The notes under the pieces: model-generated
What the model was told of the DNA's origin: nothing
The model's input: the letters and a program-made list of their open reading frames with translations, nothing else
Databases searched by the model: none
Shown: one piece after another, positions 11,321 to 22,276 of the stretch
Position numbering within the stretch: the stretch's first letter is position 1
Layout: every line of letters starts with the position of its first letter
Source: Nyssa sinensis
Lineage: Eukaryota > Streptophyta > Magnoliopsida > Cornales > Nyssaceae
Direction: 5' to 3'
DNA: 64,000 bases
NCBI GenBank assembly: GCA_008638375.1
Contig: VIRR01000479.1
Coordinates: 1 to 64,000 of the forward strand
Made by a program: the position numbers and the translations under genes

Positions 11321-11921
11321 TGACGTAGCGGAAGTTAATGAAGAAGTAGGGCACTGCCTGCTTCTTGAAAAATCGCTCAAATTCACGAACAAAAGTAACA
11401 CACTCGAATCCACCAACACGGAGAATAAGATTTCAGAAAGAAATTTTTTATTGAATGAAAGTTAACCTTACAATAAAAAGAAATAACCTTTATATAGGCT
11501 GAAAAACCTAATTTGTCTAGTACTATAACTCTTAATTCGACTAGAACTACAACATTAGGAAATACATAATTAAAATAAGGAAAAATACTAAAAATTCCAA
11601 AAATAGAAATATTCTAATTGAAAGCATAAATCAAAAACCCTAAACTTAAGCGGCAATCTGGTAAAAGGACAACTCTAAACGGCAACTGTAGCTCTCTGAA
11701 ATTAAGCAGCACATTATTAACAAAAATAGCAAAAACGCGCTTTTGAAGGCCAAAATGAAGGAATTTGCTCGAAAAATGGCATACATCCTGGCAAAGCCAG
11801 GAGTATTGATCAGCACATCAATTCCAAGTCACCCACCGTGTTTCACGCAATTCTGACCAATTTGATGTTGTACGTAATTCTGTACTAGGAATCCAATTCT
11901 TCTACAATCTGTTCTACATTA
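11321..11921 (-). mobile_element. 3' LTR of the CRM-like element (601 bp)
   Basis: Compared with the 5' LTR it contains a 28-bp segment (near 11775-11803) that the other lacks. A TATATAAAG box lies at 11488-11496 on the element strand. The polypurine tract AAGCAGGGGAGACT precedes it (right side, 11922-11935). The last codons of pol extend about 36 bp into it. Confidence 0.9.
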
Positions 11922-14900
11922 GTCTCCCCTGCTTGAAAAGAACTCGACCTCAAGTTAGTTACTTTAGAAGATGACACATCAGAATGATGATATTCAAACA
12001 AATCAACAACATTGAAAGTAAGAAAAATGGCCATATCTGTAGGAAGGTCCACGACATAGGCATTATCATTAATTTTCTTCAGAATCTGGAAAGGACCATA
12101 CTTCTTGTCTTTCAGCTTGTTGTATGTGCTCGCTGGCAGCCGCCCTTTGTACAAATAAATCATCACTAGATCTCCCTCTTGAAATACTTGAGCCCGTCTC
12201 TTTTTATCAGCAGCTGCCTTGTATTTGGCATTAGATTCCTCTAAATTTTTCCGCACCTCTTCTTGAATAGCCTTTATACAATTCGCCATATTTTCTGCTC
12301 TAATACTCAAACTAGGAAGCTTTGGTAGAGGAACCAAGTCTAAAGCATGGCGTGGAGGACAACAATAAACAATTTGAAATGGGGTCTTCCTAGTAAAATG
12401 ATTTAGCATAGTGTTATAAGAAAACTCAGCTTCTGCAAGAGCAAGATCCTACTGTTTCAGTTTCTCTCCAGAAATGCAACGAATTAAATTCCCAAGAGTG
12501 CGGTTCACCATTTCCGTTTGACCATTGGACTAAGGATGACTCGCGCTACTAAAATTCAGAGATGTGTCAAACCACCTCCATAGGGTCCGCCAAAAATGAC
12601 TCAAGAATTTGGTGTCCCTATCTAAAGTGATGGATTTGGGGACCCCATGCAAACGAACAACCTCTTTGAAAAACAAATTTGCCACGTGCACTGCATCTGA
12701 GGTCTTTTCCAAGCAATAAAGTGAGCCATTTTGGAAAACCTATCAACCACTACAAATACAGAATCAAATTCGCGTTGGGTTTGCGAAAGGCCTAGGACAA
12801 AGTCCATGGATAGATCCTCCCAAGGTGCTGCTGGAATGGGCAAAGGCATATACAGACCCGTATTTTGAGATTGGCCTTTGGCAGCCTGATAAACGGGGCA
12901 TCTTTTAACATAACTGTCGACGTCTCATTTCAGTTGAGGCCAATAATACCTCTCCTCAACAAGAGCTAATGTTTTATCATGACCCAAGTGTCCGAATAGC
13001 CTCCATTATGTAATTCCTAAATTATCTGATCCCGTAGTGAACTCTTCAAGATGCACAATTGGTTGCCTCGAAACAGATAACCCTCTTGAACATGCATTCC
13101 GTCAACGGAAGATCCCGACAAACATTTTGCCCAAATATCTTGAAAATCCTCGTCGGCTGCATACAGCTCCTTGAAATAGTCAAACCCAACCACTTCAGTC
13201 TGCATTGTGACAAGTAATAACATCCTCCTGCTTAGAGCATTAACTACCTAATTTAATTAAACCACCTTATGCTTCAAAGTGAAAGTGAAGCGTTGTATAA
13301 AAGAAATCCAGCGGGCATGCATCCGGTTGACACTATTTTAGCTATTGATAAATTTCGACCCTTGGTGGTTGCTAAATAAGACAAACTCCCTCTGCACTAG
13401 ATAATGTTCCCGAACCTTTAAGGCGCGAAAAATAGCATACAATTCTAGCTCATAAGTAGACCATTTTTGGCGAGCTTCACTGAGTTTCTCACTGTAAAAC
13501 GCAACCGGCCTGCCTTCTTGAGAAAGTACAACACCAATGCCAATAATAGAGGCATCGCACTCTACTTGAAACAGCTTGTCAAAGTCTGGCAGTGCTAAAA
13601 TTGGGGTAGATGATAATTTCTCCTTGATTAGCACGAAACTCCGCTCTACTTCCTTTCCCCAATGGAATTTCCCCTTTTTCATGCATTCAGTAATTGGCGT
13701 GACTATCCGGCTAAAATATCTGACAAATTGCCTATAAAACGTTGCTAGACCACGAAAACTACGAACCTCGCCCACTATTTGTGGAGTTGGCCACTCCCGA
13801 ATGGCACAAATCTTTTCTTCGTCAACTTTAATCCTATCAGCACTTACCAAAAATCCCAAAAATAACAAACTGCTGGTCATAAAGCTGCATTTCTTTAAAT
13901 TAACATACAACTTATTTTGCTACAAAACTGTAAGTACTTCCCTCAAGTGCGCAAAATGGTCAGATTTGTTCTCGCTATATATTAATATATCATTAAAGTA
14001 CACCATAAAATTTTTTCCAATGAATGGTTTTAATAACTGATTCATGAGCCGCATGAAAGTATTGAGTGCATTGGTGAGTCCAAACGACATCACCAACCAT
14101 TTGTACAACCGCTCAGTGGCCTTAAAAGCAGTCTTCCATTCATCTCCAGGCCTGATCCGAATCTGATGGTACCCGCTCCGCAAGTCAATTTTTGAAAAGA
14201 CCTTGGATCCAGCCAGCATGTCTAGCATATCTTCTAATCGAGGAATAGGGAACCTATATTTAATGGTGATATTGTTGATTGCCCGGCTATCGATTCATAC
14301 GCGCCAACTACCATCCTTCTTTGGAACTAACAAGGCTGGTACAGCACAAGGACTCATGCTCTCCTGCACCAATCCCTTCTTAATCAACTCTTCTACCTGT
14401 TCTTGTAGAATCTAACTTTCCTTGGGACTCATCTGTTAATGTGGATGATTAGGCAAACTGGTTCCCGGTGTGAGATCAATCTGATGTTGTATGTCCCACA
14501 TAGGAGGCAACCCATCTAGTAGCTCTGATGGTATAATTTCTTGAAATTCCTTCAGCAAAGGTTTAAGTACGGGTGAAATCTTCATAGACTCCCTGCTAAT
14601 TTCTCCCCCAACTATCACAGCAAAAATCTCTCCAGATTTCTTAGTTTCCTTTATAAATGCGCCCTCATCCACCAGAAATACTAACTTGCTCTTTGAATTC
14701 GGTTCAACAATTGAAAATTCCTCTTTTATGAGCCCCAAAACGATCTTTAGGCCCTCCTTCATGAAAACATATATGTTATAACAGCCCCTGTATGTAGCAT
14801 CCACATCGAACTGCCATGGTTGTCCCAAAATCAAATGGCAGGCATCCATTTCCACCACGTCACACACAACCTCATCTGCATAATGCTTCCCAATTGAAAA

Positions 14901-15119
14901 ATTAATGTGGCATATTTCAGTTACCTTCACTTCAGCACCCCATTTAATCCAGAAAATCTTATACGGTGAAGGGTGTTTCTCAGTCTGCAAGCCTAACTTG
15001 GTAACCATTACTTTCGACACTATATTTTCACTACTGCTACTATCAATAATGACATCACAAACCTTTTTGTTCACTATACATCTGGTTTGGAATATATTAT
15101 ATCGCTGAGATGGTTCTGC
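11885..15119 (-). pseudogene. Pol polyprotein of the CRM-like element, degenerate
   Basis: Domains in order on the minus strand: aspartic protease (about 15070-14900, VIIDSSSSENIVSKVMV; the family motif DSGSSENIVS has lost its Gly), reverse transcriptase (about 14420-13920, including [15 protein letters not shown] and YFNDILIYS), and RNase H (about 13620-13340, [20 protein letters not shown] and [12 protein letters not shown]). Integrase follows (about 13260-12410, [26 protein letters not shown], then the core and C-terminus), ending FNVVDLFEYHHSDVSSS..EELDS at 11885. The active-site FDD of reverse transcriptase is FND. In-frame stops interrupt the protein throughout, and the frame shifts below about 13000. 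It is inactive as it stands. Confidence 0.88.
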
Positions 15120-16364
15120 CTACTTTGGTGCTAACAGAAATCGTTGAACCACCAGAGAGCGTGACAGCAGCTCCCCTTCGTCGCCACCTGTTACCTCTTC
15201 CTCTTCATAAGTATAGGATGCTTCATTTTCGTCCTTCTCTATCTCGAATCTTCCATCTTCTTCTGGCTCCACTAAGTTAACAGTACCCCTTTTAGGACAC
15301 TGGTTGGAACGGTGTCCTGGCTGTCCGCATCTATAGCACTTATCAGACCTTGGACGACCAAAAGGGTTACGAGGTGCCACTTTTGGTGGAACAGTGTCGG
15401 TTGGCTTTTATGGACCTCAACTACTACTTGTCCCACGAGTGGTGTTAGACAAAGATGGCTGAGTCATTGTGGATTTTCCTTTGTTTACTGCAGCACGATT
15501 GGAATCCAAGGAATTTCTTGCTACGACCACCGCCTTCGATCTGTCCAATTGAGTTTCTGCCTTAATCGCCAACGCAACGGCTTCGGTTAAGGTGTAGATT
15601 GTTTGCATTGTAACTCGATCTTCTATAGCCCAACGCAACCCCCCAACAAACCTAGCAACCTGTTGTACATCTGTTTCCAGCAGGTTATTATTACGTGACG
15701 ATAGGCTGTGGAATTCCTTCAAGTAAGCCTTAACTGTTCTACTTCCCTGCCCACAATCCTGTTATTGTTGAAACAGAATTTGCTTATAATCTGGAGGCAA
15801 ATACTTAGATCGTAACAGTCGCCTCATCTTGGCCCATGTCCGAACCATCCGCTTTCCTTGTCGCATCCGTGTAATTTGTAACTGTTCCCACCAAGTAGAA
15901 GCTCCCCCCAATAGCCTGTACTCGATTAATTTCACCTTCTTTTCTTCAAGAATATCCATATAATTGAAAAACCTCTTGACTAATACCAACCAATCAAGAA
16001 ACCCCTCGATATGAAGCTGACCATTAAAACTAGGCAGGTCCATCTTCATACGAAAGGTCTGTCGGTCCTACTTCCCATGGTAACCCCTCCAATTATCCCA
16101 GAGTATGGCTTTAGCATCTTCCTCATCCTCACTTGGGTTATCCTCATAGGCTAACTACCTACGTGGAATCTCTAGATGGCGTTCACGAACAACTTCAGCC
16201 CTCTTTCGGAGAGGTTGATGACCTATAGGACTGTCGTCCCGCTGATTATTCTCTGCCGTCAGCCTAGCAAGAGCTGCTTGGACCTCCCCCAACACTTGTT
16301 GGGTCTCATGTTGCGCCTGCTGGGCTTCATGCTGGAAAATTCTAAATTTAGCCCTTGTAACCAT
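15120..16364 (-). pseudogene. Gag of the CRM-like element, with in-frame stops
   Basis: The likely start is ATG 16364 (MVTRAKFRIFQHEAQQ..), because an earlier Met lies within the LTR. After a helical, Gln-rich N-terminus come the retrotransposon Gag core (about 16050-15760, including FLDWLVLVKRFFNYMDI and STWWEQLQITR), a Ser/Thr-rich linker and one CCHC knuckle CYRCGQPGHRSNQC near 15330. At least four stops fall in the same frame. Pol continues in that frame without a shift, as expected for a Gag-Pol fusion. Confidence 0.85.
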
Positions 16365-16439
16365 GTTTTCATCACTGTCACCGCCGTTAAGGATTTCGCC
16401 ATCATTCCGTGCGTTCGCAATCTGAACAGGATTAAGCCT

Positions 16440-16451
16440 GCTCTGATACCA
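16440..16451 (-). other. Primer-binding site of the CRM-like element, tRNA-iMet
   Basis: TGGTATCAGAGC on the minus strand begins two bases after the 5' LTR end (CTACGTCA at 16454). Confidence 0.9.
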
Positions 16452-16453
16452 AC

Positions 16454-17031
16454 TGACGTAGCGAAAGCTAATAAAGAAGTAGGGCACAGTTTGCTTCTTG
16501 GAGAATCGCTCGAATCCACGAACAAAAGTAACACACTCGAATCCACGAGCACGGAGAATAAGATCTTAGAAAGAAAATTCTTTATTGAATGAAAGTTAAC
16601 CTTACAATGAAAAGAAATAGTCTTTATATAGGCTGCAAAACCTAATTCGTTTAGCACTATAACTCATAATTTGACTAGAGCTACAACTTTAGGAAGGACA
16701 TAATTAAAATAAGGAAAAATACTAAAAATTTCAAAAATAAAAATATTCTAATTGAAGGTATAAATCAAAAATCCTAAACTTAAGAGGCAATCTAGTAAAA
16801 GGACAACTCTAAACGGCAACTGTAGCTCTCTAAAATTAAGCAGCACAATATTACAAAAAATAGCAAAAGCGCGATTTTGAAGGCCAAAACGAAGGAATTT
16901 GCTCGAGGAGGAGTATTGATCAGCACATCGATTTCAAGTCACCCACCGAGTTTCACACAATTCTGACCAATTTGACGTTGCACGTAATTCCGTGTTAGGA
17001 ATTCAATTCTTCTGCAATCTGTTTTACATCA
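16454..17031 (-). mobile_element. 5' LTR of the CRM-like element (578 bp)
   Basis: On the minus strand it runs from TGATGTAAAACAG to GCTTTCGCTACGTCA. A TATATAAAG box lies at 16622-16630. It is transcribed towards the upstream half of pseudogene A, on the opposite strand to that gene. Confidence 0.9.
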
Positions 17032-17586
17032 AGCTGCCACACGAATTGCTGCGATGACCTTTCAAGCTGGCGTCAACCCTCTCGACGGAGTTTGGAAAGA
17101 CACCAAGAACTGTAAACCAAATGACATAGTGACTTCTGACCCTGCTGCAACCACTCCTCCCAATGCAGCCATGGAAAAGTACTGCAAAAATAGAGAAGTA
17201 TATCATGAGGCGGGATGGGCTATTTACTTTTATGAAAAAGTATCCTTCAGGACTTTCTTGGTTTGTAACACCTTCACACTCTGCACGACATTCACCTTAT
17301 ACTATTACTCACTTATGAACATCCATTATTCATTGAAGTTTTAGTAGCTACACTTTCAATAATGGGTACTTACGTATCATCCATTACTGCTGTTACACCA
17401 AAGAAGGGGGACATAAAGTTAAGCTACCTCTGCATTCTATTGGCAGCGCCAACCACTATAAGATTATCAATATTTTGTTTGATTAAGATATGCAATCGCA
17501 AAACTAGTCAAAATCAGCAACCTGATCAAGTAAATCAAAACGGGATCAAAGATGCCGGCGAGGTGAAGTTCACTCAGGTAATCTGA

Positions 17587-19447
17587 TTCAAACTGGAATT
17601 GTGCTAAGGCCTTCTCTTTCAAGGGTTGAAAGGTATCTTGAATCTATATGCATGAGAGGCAATTTCTTCTTAGAGGAAAGTAGGGAGGTCTTCTTCCACC
17701 TGGGATATCAGTATAAATTTGGATTCTTGTGTTCTATCTTTGTTAATTTAATGGATGTTGCCTTCTTTACTCAGTAGTTCCCCTGTTGTAACTGCTTTTT
17801 GTTTAAATGGATTTGCTATGTTTGTTCTTTTGTTCTTCAATAAAATTTTAACCTCCCCCCCCCCCCCAAAAAAAAAAAACTTGGGTTTTATGTCAAATGG
17901 CAGGGTAATGGAGAACAAAGAGATCTAAATTGGAAATTATATAAGCTGAAATCATCCAAATTACGAGTTCTTCAGCTAGAACATGGAGAAAGGTGGATGG
18001 GTCCTATGAAAACTGGGAACTCAGTCTTAGCTTAGGCATATCAAATGCAATATTCAGATAGTTTCTAGTTTATTTATCTAAATGACTTGTCACAAAGTTT
18101 GATTTAATCTTGCTCTTGATAGTCAGTTTGTTTCTTTGCCCTGGTTCAGTCAGTGTTCTTTGTAAGGGCTTGTACATAATTTTGTTTATAATACAACACA
18201 CCAATTTTTCTCTCCCAAAAAAAAAAAGGTTGTGAATTAATAATTATTTGTGTACTATCTTTTTAGTTATGTGATGATTCAACCTTGTCTTTTAGTTTCC
18301 ATTTTATTTTTTATTATTCACCTATATAAGCGTCTATGCCTCATGCAAGTATAGGTGGTCTTGGAAAAAAAAATTTCCTCATAATATGTATAAATAAAAA
18401 AGCTATATAAGAAAGAAGGGCAACAACTACACACACAAGATCCATACAAAACAAAAACAAGACAAGCATCATAAACAGACAGAGCCAGCAAATATCACTT
18501 TCCAAACTTAAAAAGAAAAAAGTCCCATATAAAGCACTTCACCATCCCATACAAAGAGATAATCCAAAAGACCATAGAAGAAATGAATAAATCAGATTAA
18601 AGTCTGTGAAGCAGAGTGTTAAAGAAAAATCTTGTAATTTTTATTTTGGTAATTATTTTTTTAAAATTTGTAATTATTTAGATTAGTAGTTGTTGAGTCA
18701 AATTAAGTCGTGTGAATTATGTTAGTCTTAAAATTGAAGACTCAAGAAGTCTTACAAGTACAAGCAAATTCGAAAAAGTGTGCCATTCAAATTAATGATG
18801 CTATGCATATCGTGCATTATACTTAGACAATTAATCATAGAATTGTATTAAGTTTAGATTTGGTATTGATACATTTATAATGACTTTATGTACAATGTAG
18901 TTTTGACTATAGACTAGATTTATCTATTAGAGTTGACAAAATAATTTTCTAAACTTATTTTGATGTTTTAATTCATGTACTATAAAGCAATATGTCAATC
19001 ATTCGAGCACAAGGCTTGTACACTCCAACAATGGCATTTTTTTTTTTTTTTATCCTGTAAGCTTTTCCAATAGCTAGATCGTTCGAACAAAATGGTGACA
19101 ATGTTTATCTTGTAAACTTTTCTAATAGCTAGATCATCCGAATGGTGTAAAGGTTCGTTCAAGTGATTGAATCATCTGAATAGAAAAGTCTTCTTTATTT
19201 GAACTTGTCTTTTTTCTGTGGCATCTAATTGATTGTGTGAGCTCTACTTCATTTTGGATTGGGGTTACTATTGTTTTTATTATATAAAGAACCTTACTAT
19301 GTCATATGTAAGGAACCCTAACTTCTTGAAACATAGAGATCAGTTGAGAGATTTATACCTTTAGTATTTTTATATATAGTCAGTTCTCATTGCAAGGTTG
19401 GTCAGTATCGTACGTTGAAATCTATACATATAGAGGCATATAGCAGG
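17587..19447 (+). other. 3' UTR and downstream flank of pseudogene A
   Basis: This interval is collinear with 55772-57775 in arm B. It holds AATAAA at 17839-17844, a C/A homopolymer run at 17852-17879, and a single MITE arm at 18230-18318. No further gene is seen. Confidence 0.6.
18230..18318. mobile_element. Single arm of a foldback MITE
   Basis: This matches the right arm of the complete foldback at 56396-56656 in arm B. The left arm and loop are missing here. Confidence 0.6.
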
Positions 19448-20696
19448 TTAGGTGTAATACCCCGACCCAAATTTTAATCGAGCGAACCGTGTGAGTCGAT
19501 AGGAGTGGACGAGTTTGGATTTGAAATTATTTCGAATGTACGGAGAATGTCAGGGCAAATGAATAGCGACAATAAATAAAATAAAAATAAAAAATTAATT
19601 ATTAATTGAGTATATACATACATATATATATATATATTATATACGTGTAATATATATGTGTATATATGGGACAGTGATGTAGGGATATATATATATTATA
19701 TGATTAAGTTATATATATATATATATATATATATGCAAGATAGAGGAAAGGCGTTTGAAATTTAAATGAAAAGGATAAGGAGATAGGACAGATTAGAAGG
19801 GATAGAGAAGAAAAGAGTGTGTTGGGCGCTGAAGGAGGGGGGCCGAACTAAACTATGTATATCTATACGTGGGTGATCAAGTGCGAGAAAATGAGGGGTG
19901 AAACAAGAAAATAGATTGGGATTGAAGCTCTACGAATTAGAAGGAGGAGAACAGCCAAGGAAAAGAGGTTTAAATCAAATCAGGTAGTGAGCTGAGTTGT
20001 GAGGAAGAAGAAAGGAAAGTAAAGGAGGAAGAAACACTGCGCGTGATTGGGAACAAGGCAAGCTGGGTTGATTATGTTTTGTTTTATTAAAAGCATGAAT
20101 GATAGATCTAACCTTAGGGTCTTAACAAGCATAAAAACTAGTTCATGTTGCAAGATAGAATGGTTAAAAGATAAGGCAGGTGGGCTGTTACAGGTTAGGA
20201 GAATAGGAACATGTCTTGAGGTTTTATGCATGAAATTGGGTTTATATTAAATGATCATTACATTTCATTCTAGTTATGTGGGCTGAAAGAGAATCAAGTG
20301 TAAGAATATAGAAGCACATTGTGGGAAAAAACTCCCATGTTGCAGGTAGCAACTAGGCCACAGCTTCATGTGAATCCATTAAGATTTCATGTGCTATAAA
20401 AACGTAACACTCACCAAGACAATTTAGTTTAGTATTTTAAATGATCTGGGTTTTAAAAAGAAGTTTGAAAAAGTGAAGAAAAATCAAGGCTAAAAGCTAG
20501 GGTTTCAGTCATTCGTGGGTGTTGTCACGAAAAGGACGACACTGTAGCAGTCTAAGTTGGATGGAATCTCGGGTCGAGTCGGGTCGGGTCGACCTAGGCA
20601 CAGTAAATGGACTGGAATTGCACCGTTTTAACCTTGGTTCAGTTGAAAATTAATTGAAACTGATCCAATTTTTAAAGATAAAAAGGAAGGGATACG

Positions 20697-20772
20697 TTAC
20701 TAATGGGGTTTGAGCGTGGGAGCTGGTAGCAGGTGGGGGGCACGCCCACCACTGTGCTACGCTTGCACATGT
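20697..20772 (-). repeat. Degenerate tRNA-like (SINE-like) segment in the LTR
   Basis: On the minus strand TAGCACAGTGG (20749-20759) fits a pol III A box. GCTCAAACCCC (20706-20716) is a B box with two mismatches to GGTTCAAACCC. The spacing and intervening text resemble the segment at 33461-33542 in the sister LTR. Confidence 0.45.
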
Positions 20773-20889
20773 TAACAAAAACGGAGTTTAACTAAATATA
20801 TTATATAAATTAGAAATTTAACTAAATAATTAATTAAATATTTAAATAGTTCCCGATATCCAAATTAAATAAATGAATAGTGTAGACTT

Positions 20890-21200
20890 ACTGTTTTGGA
20901 CCCTCTGAATTCAACGGTCAGGTCCGTTTCAAGAGACGGAGTCCCAAAAAATAAAATACCCGTAAAAGCACCAAAATGTCCTTAAGTCAAATGTGAGTGG
21001 AACGGACTCCGATTTAGATAAGTAAATAGTGAATTTTTATTATTCCAAACCTTTTGGACTAAACGGTGAAGTCCAAATTATGAACACAGAACCCGAAAAG
21101 TAGAGATGCGTAAAAGACCGTTTTACTCTTGGGAAAATTAGATCAAATTAGAAGTTGTAAAGGTATAAAGTAATAAAGGAGATATTTTGATTAACAAGGT
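20890..21200. repeat. Two LTR modules with 5-9-5 dyads
   Basis: The dyads are GAATT..GGTCC at 20907-20925 (one arm decayed) and GGACT-nine bases-AGTCC at 21056-21074 (perfect). The nine-base cores are CAACGGTCA and AAACGGTGA. The spacing is 149 bp. Confidence 0.6.
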
Positions 21201-21516
21201 ATGACATTAAAGTTGAAACTTGTTTAGTGATATATAGGAGATTCGAAAGGAAAAGGGAAGGTCACGGAATACTAGGACGCATTGAAAAGGTAAGTGGATT
21301 TCTATCTTTTATACGTGGTTTCCCAAGCCACGATCCTTCCATTATTGCCAAGCTTGTACTCGTGTATATATGTTCATTGTTAATGTTTCCACATGGATAT
21401 TGTTCTATCTGATGGATTTGATGAGTTATTGCATGTCAATACCTTGATACGATTTATGTGTATTTCCTTAATACCCGAATACTGAACAATATATGATGCA
21501 CATTGTTGAGAATTTC

Positions 21517-21790
21517 TAGAGGATGGCGGTGCGTTCGCGCTCTAGGTAAGAATCTCTAGAGGATGGCGGTACGTCCGTGCTCTAGGTATGAATCTTTAAG
21601 GGTGGCTTAGAGCTGAGGAGGATGGCGGTATGTCCACGCTCCAATAGGCATCTTTGAGGGTGGCTTAGAACTGAGGAGGATGGCGGTGCGTCCGCGCTCC
21701 AATAGGCTTGGGTTGGTCACACCAAAGGGGGAAAGTATGGAAACTTGAAGCTGACTTAGCGATGAGGATGGCGGTACGTCTGTGCTCATA
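21517..21790 (+). repeat. CpG-rich minisatellite in the LTR (five copies)
   Basis: GAGGATGGCGGT followed by a CGTCC/CGTTC..GCTC phrase recurs five times at about 60-bp spacing. The starts are near 21519, 21579, 21618, 21676 and 21763. No protein frame is maintained across the units. Confidence 0.75.
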
Positions 21791-21930
21791 GTTGGTTGTT
21801 ATGCCTTACTGTTCATTGGCCATTCTGGCATCTTTCTACTTACTGAAATTGCTTTCATAACTAGCTATCATGTTCATCTATGATCCTATATGTTTTATGA
21901 TTACTCTAATCCGTATTTGAGATAGGCGTT

Positions 21931-21974
21931 TACTTACTGAGTTTGTAGCTCACCCCATACTAAATTTTTTCAGG
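21931..21974 (+). other. Conserved LTR 3' block resembling a 3' splice site
   Basis: TACTTACTGAG is followed by AGCTCACCCC, then ATACTAAATTTTTTCAGG. ACTAA resembles a plant branch point, 11-12 bases before the CAG. It matches the blocks at 63135-63184 and 30961-31014. Confidence 0.45.
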
Positions 21975-22276
21975 TGAAAATGTTACATAACCACAGTAGG
22001 AGTTCAAGAGCGTAGGAAGACAGTTGAGGAGCGTGATAGTAGTGAACAAAGTCTCTCCCATGTACTCACCACCTAAGAGTGGTTCATGATCAGTTTATTG
22101 TTAGTTTAAGTTTAGTCTTTGAACAATAATTATAATAAAGCTTCCGCACTTTAATGTCATGTTTATAATATTTACTATTATCATTGGTAAAAGAATGAAA
22201 AAAAGTAGGGACGGCTATTGGGTCGGCCTCGCAACACGAGATCTGCATAGGGTGGGTTTCGGGTCGTGACATTAGG

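Larger units (their letters stand above)
11321..17031 (-). mobile_element. Ty3/gypsy retrotransposon, CRM-like, inserted in PGG gene A
   Basis: This 5711-bp element is flanked by the perfect 5-bp duplication AGCTG (11316-11320 and 17032-17036). The empty site is seen in copy B as GTAGCTGCCACAC. It is on the minus strand, with its 5' LTR at 16454-17031 and 3' LTR at 11321-11921. The primer site is for tRNA-iMet. Gag and pol run in one continuous frame, and the pol end lies inside the 3' LTR. That overlap, the moderate LTR length and the C-terminal wording (FNVVDLFEYHHSD..RSSSFQAGE) fit the CRM chromovirus lineage. In-frame stops and a late frameshift make it defective. The two LTRs differ by dozens of substitutions plus indels, including a 28-bp gap, so the insertion is not recent. 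Confidence 0.9.
11183..17586 (+). pseudogene. PGG-domain membrane protein, copy A, split by a retrotransposon
   Basis: The gene starts at ATG 11183 (MDNKLENTETDSSSS..) in a good plant context (GCAACAATGG), the same start as copy B. There are three visible lesions. The first is a 2-bp insertion near 11306 (TATATCTC against TATCTC in copy B), which gives an early stop. The second is a gypsy element at 11321-17031 with target duplication AGCTG. The third is a 1-bp deletion near 17290 (CACGACATT against CACGGCCATT). The coding sequence resumes at 17037, and the last 75 codons (17362-17586, MGTYVSSITAV..) are clean. The signature NPPGG reads NPLDG, so the domain core is also mutated. Upstream and 3' flanks match copy B closely. 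The copy cannot make the full protein. Confidence 0.9.
19453..22271 (+). mobile_element. Solo LTR of a Ty3/gypsy element (2819 bp)
   Basis: The LTR runs from TGTAATACCCCGACCC to TTTCGGGTCGTGACA and is flanked by perfect TTAGG duplications (19448-19452 and 22272-22276). The empty site in arm B reads GCAGGTTAGACACATATG at 57770. There is no gag or pol inside, so it is a solo LTR formed by LTR-LTR recombination. Both termini match the solo LTR at 30662-34600, so the two are one family. It contains an antisense tRNA-like segment, two dyad modules, a ~60-bp minisatellite and the conserved 3' block. Confidence 0.92.

Noticed and set aside
11126..11419. Minus-strand open frame of 97 codons across the left end of the CRM-like element
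   Set aside because: It is antisense to PGG exon sequence joined to LTR sequence, with no domain.
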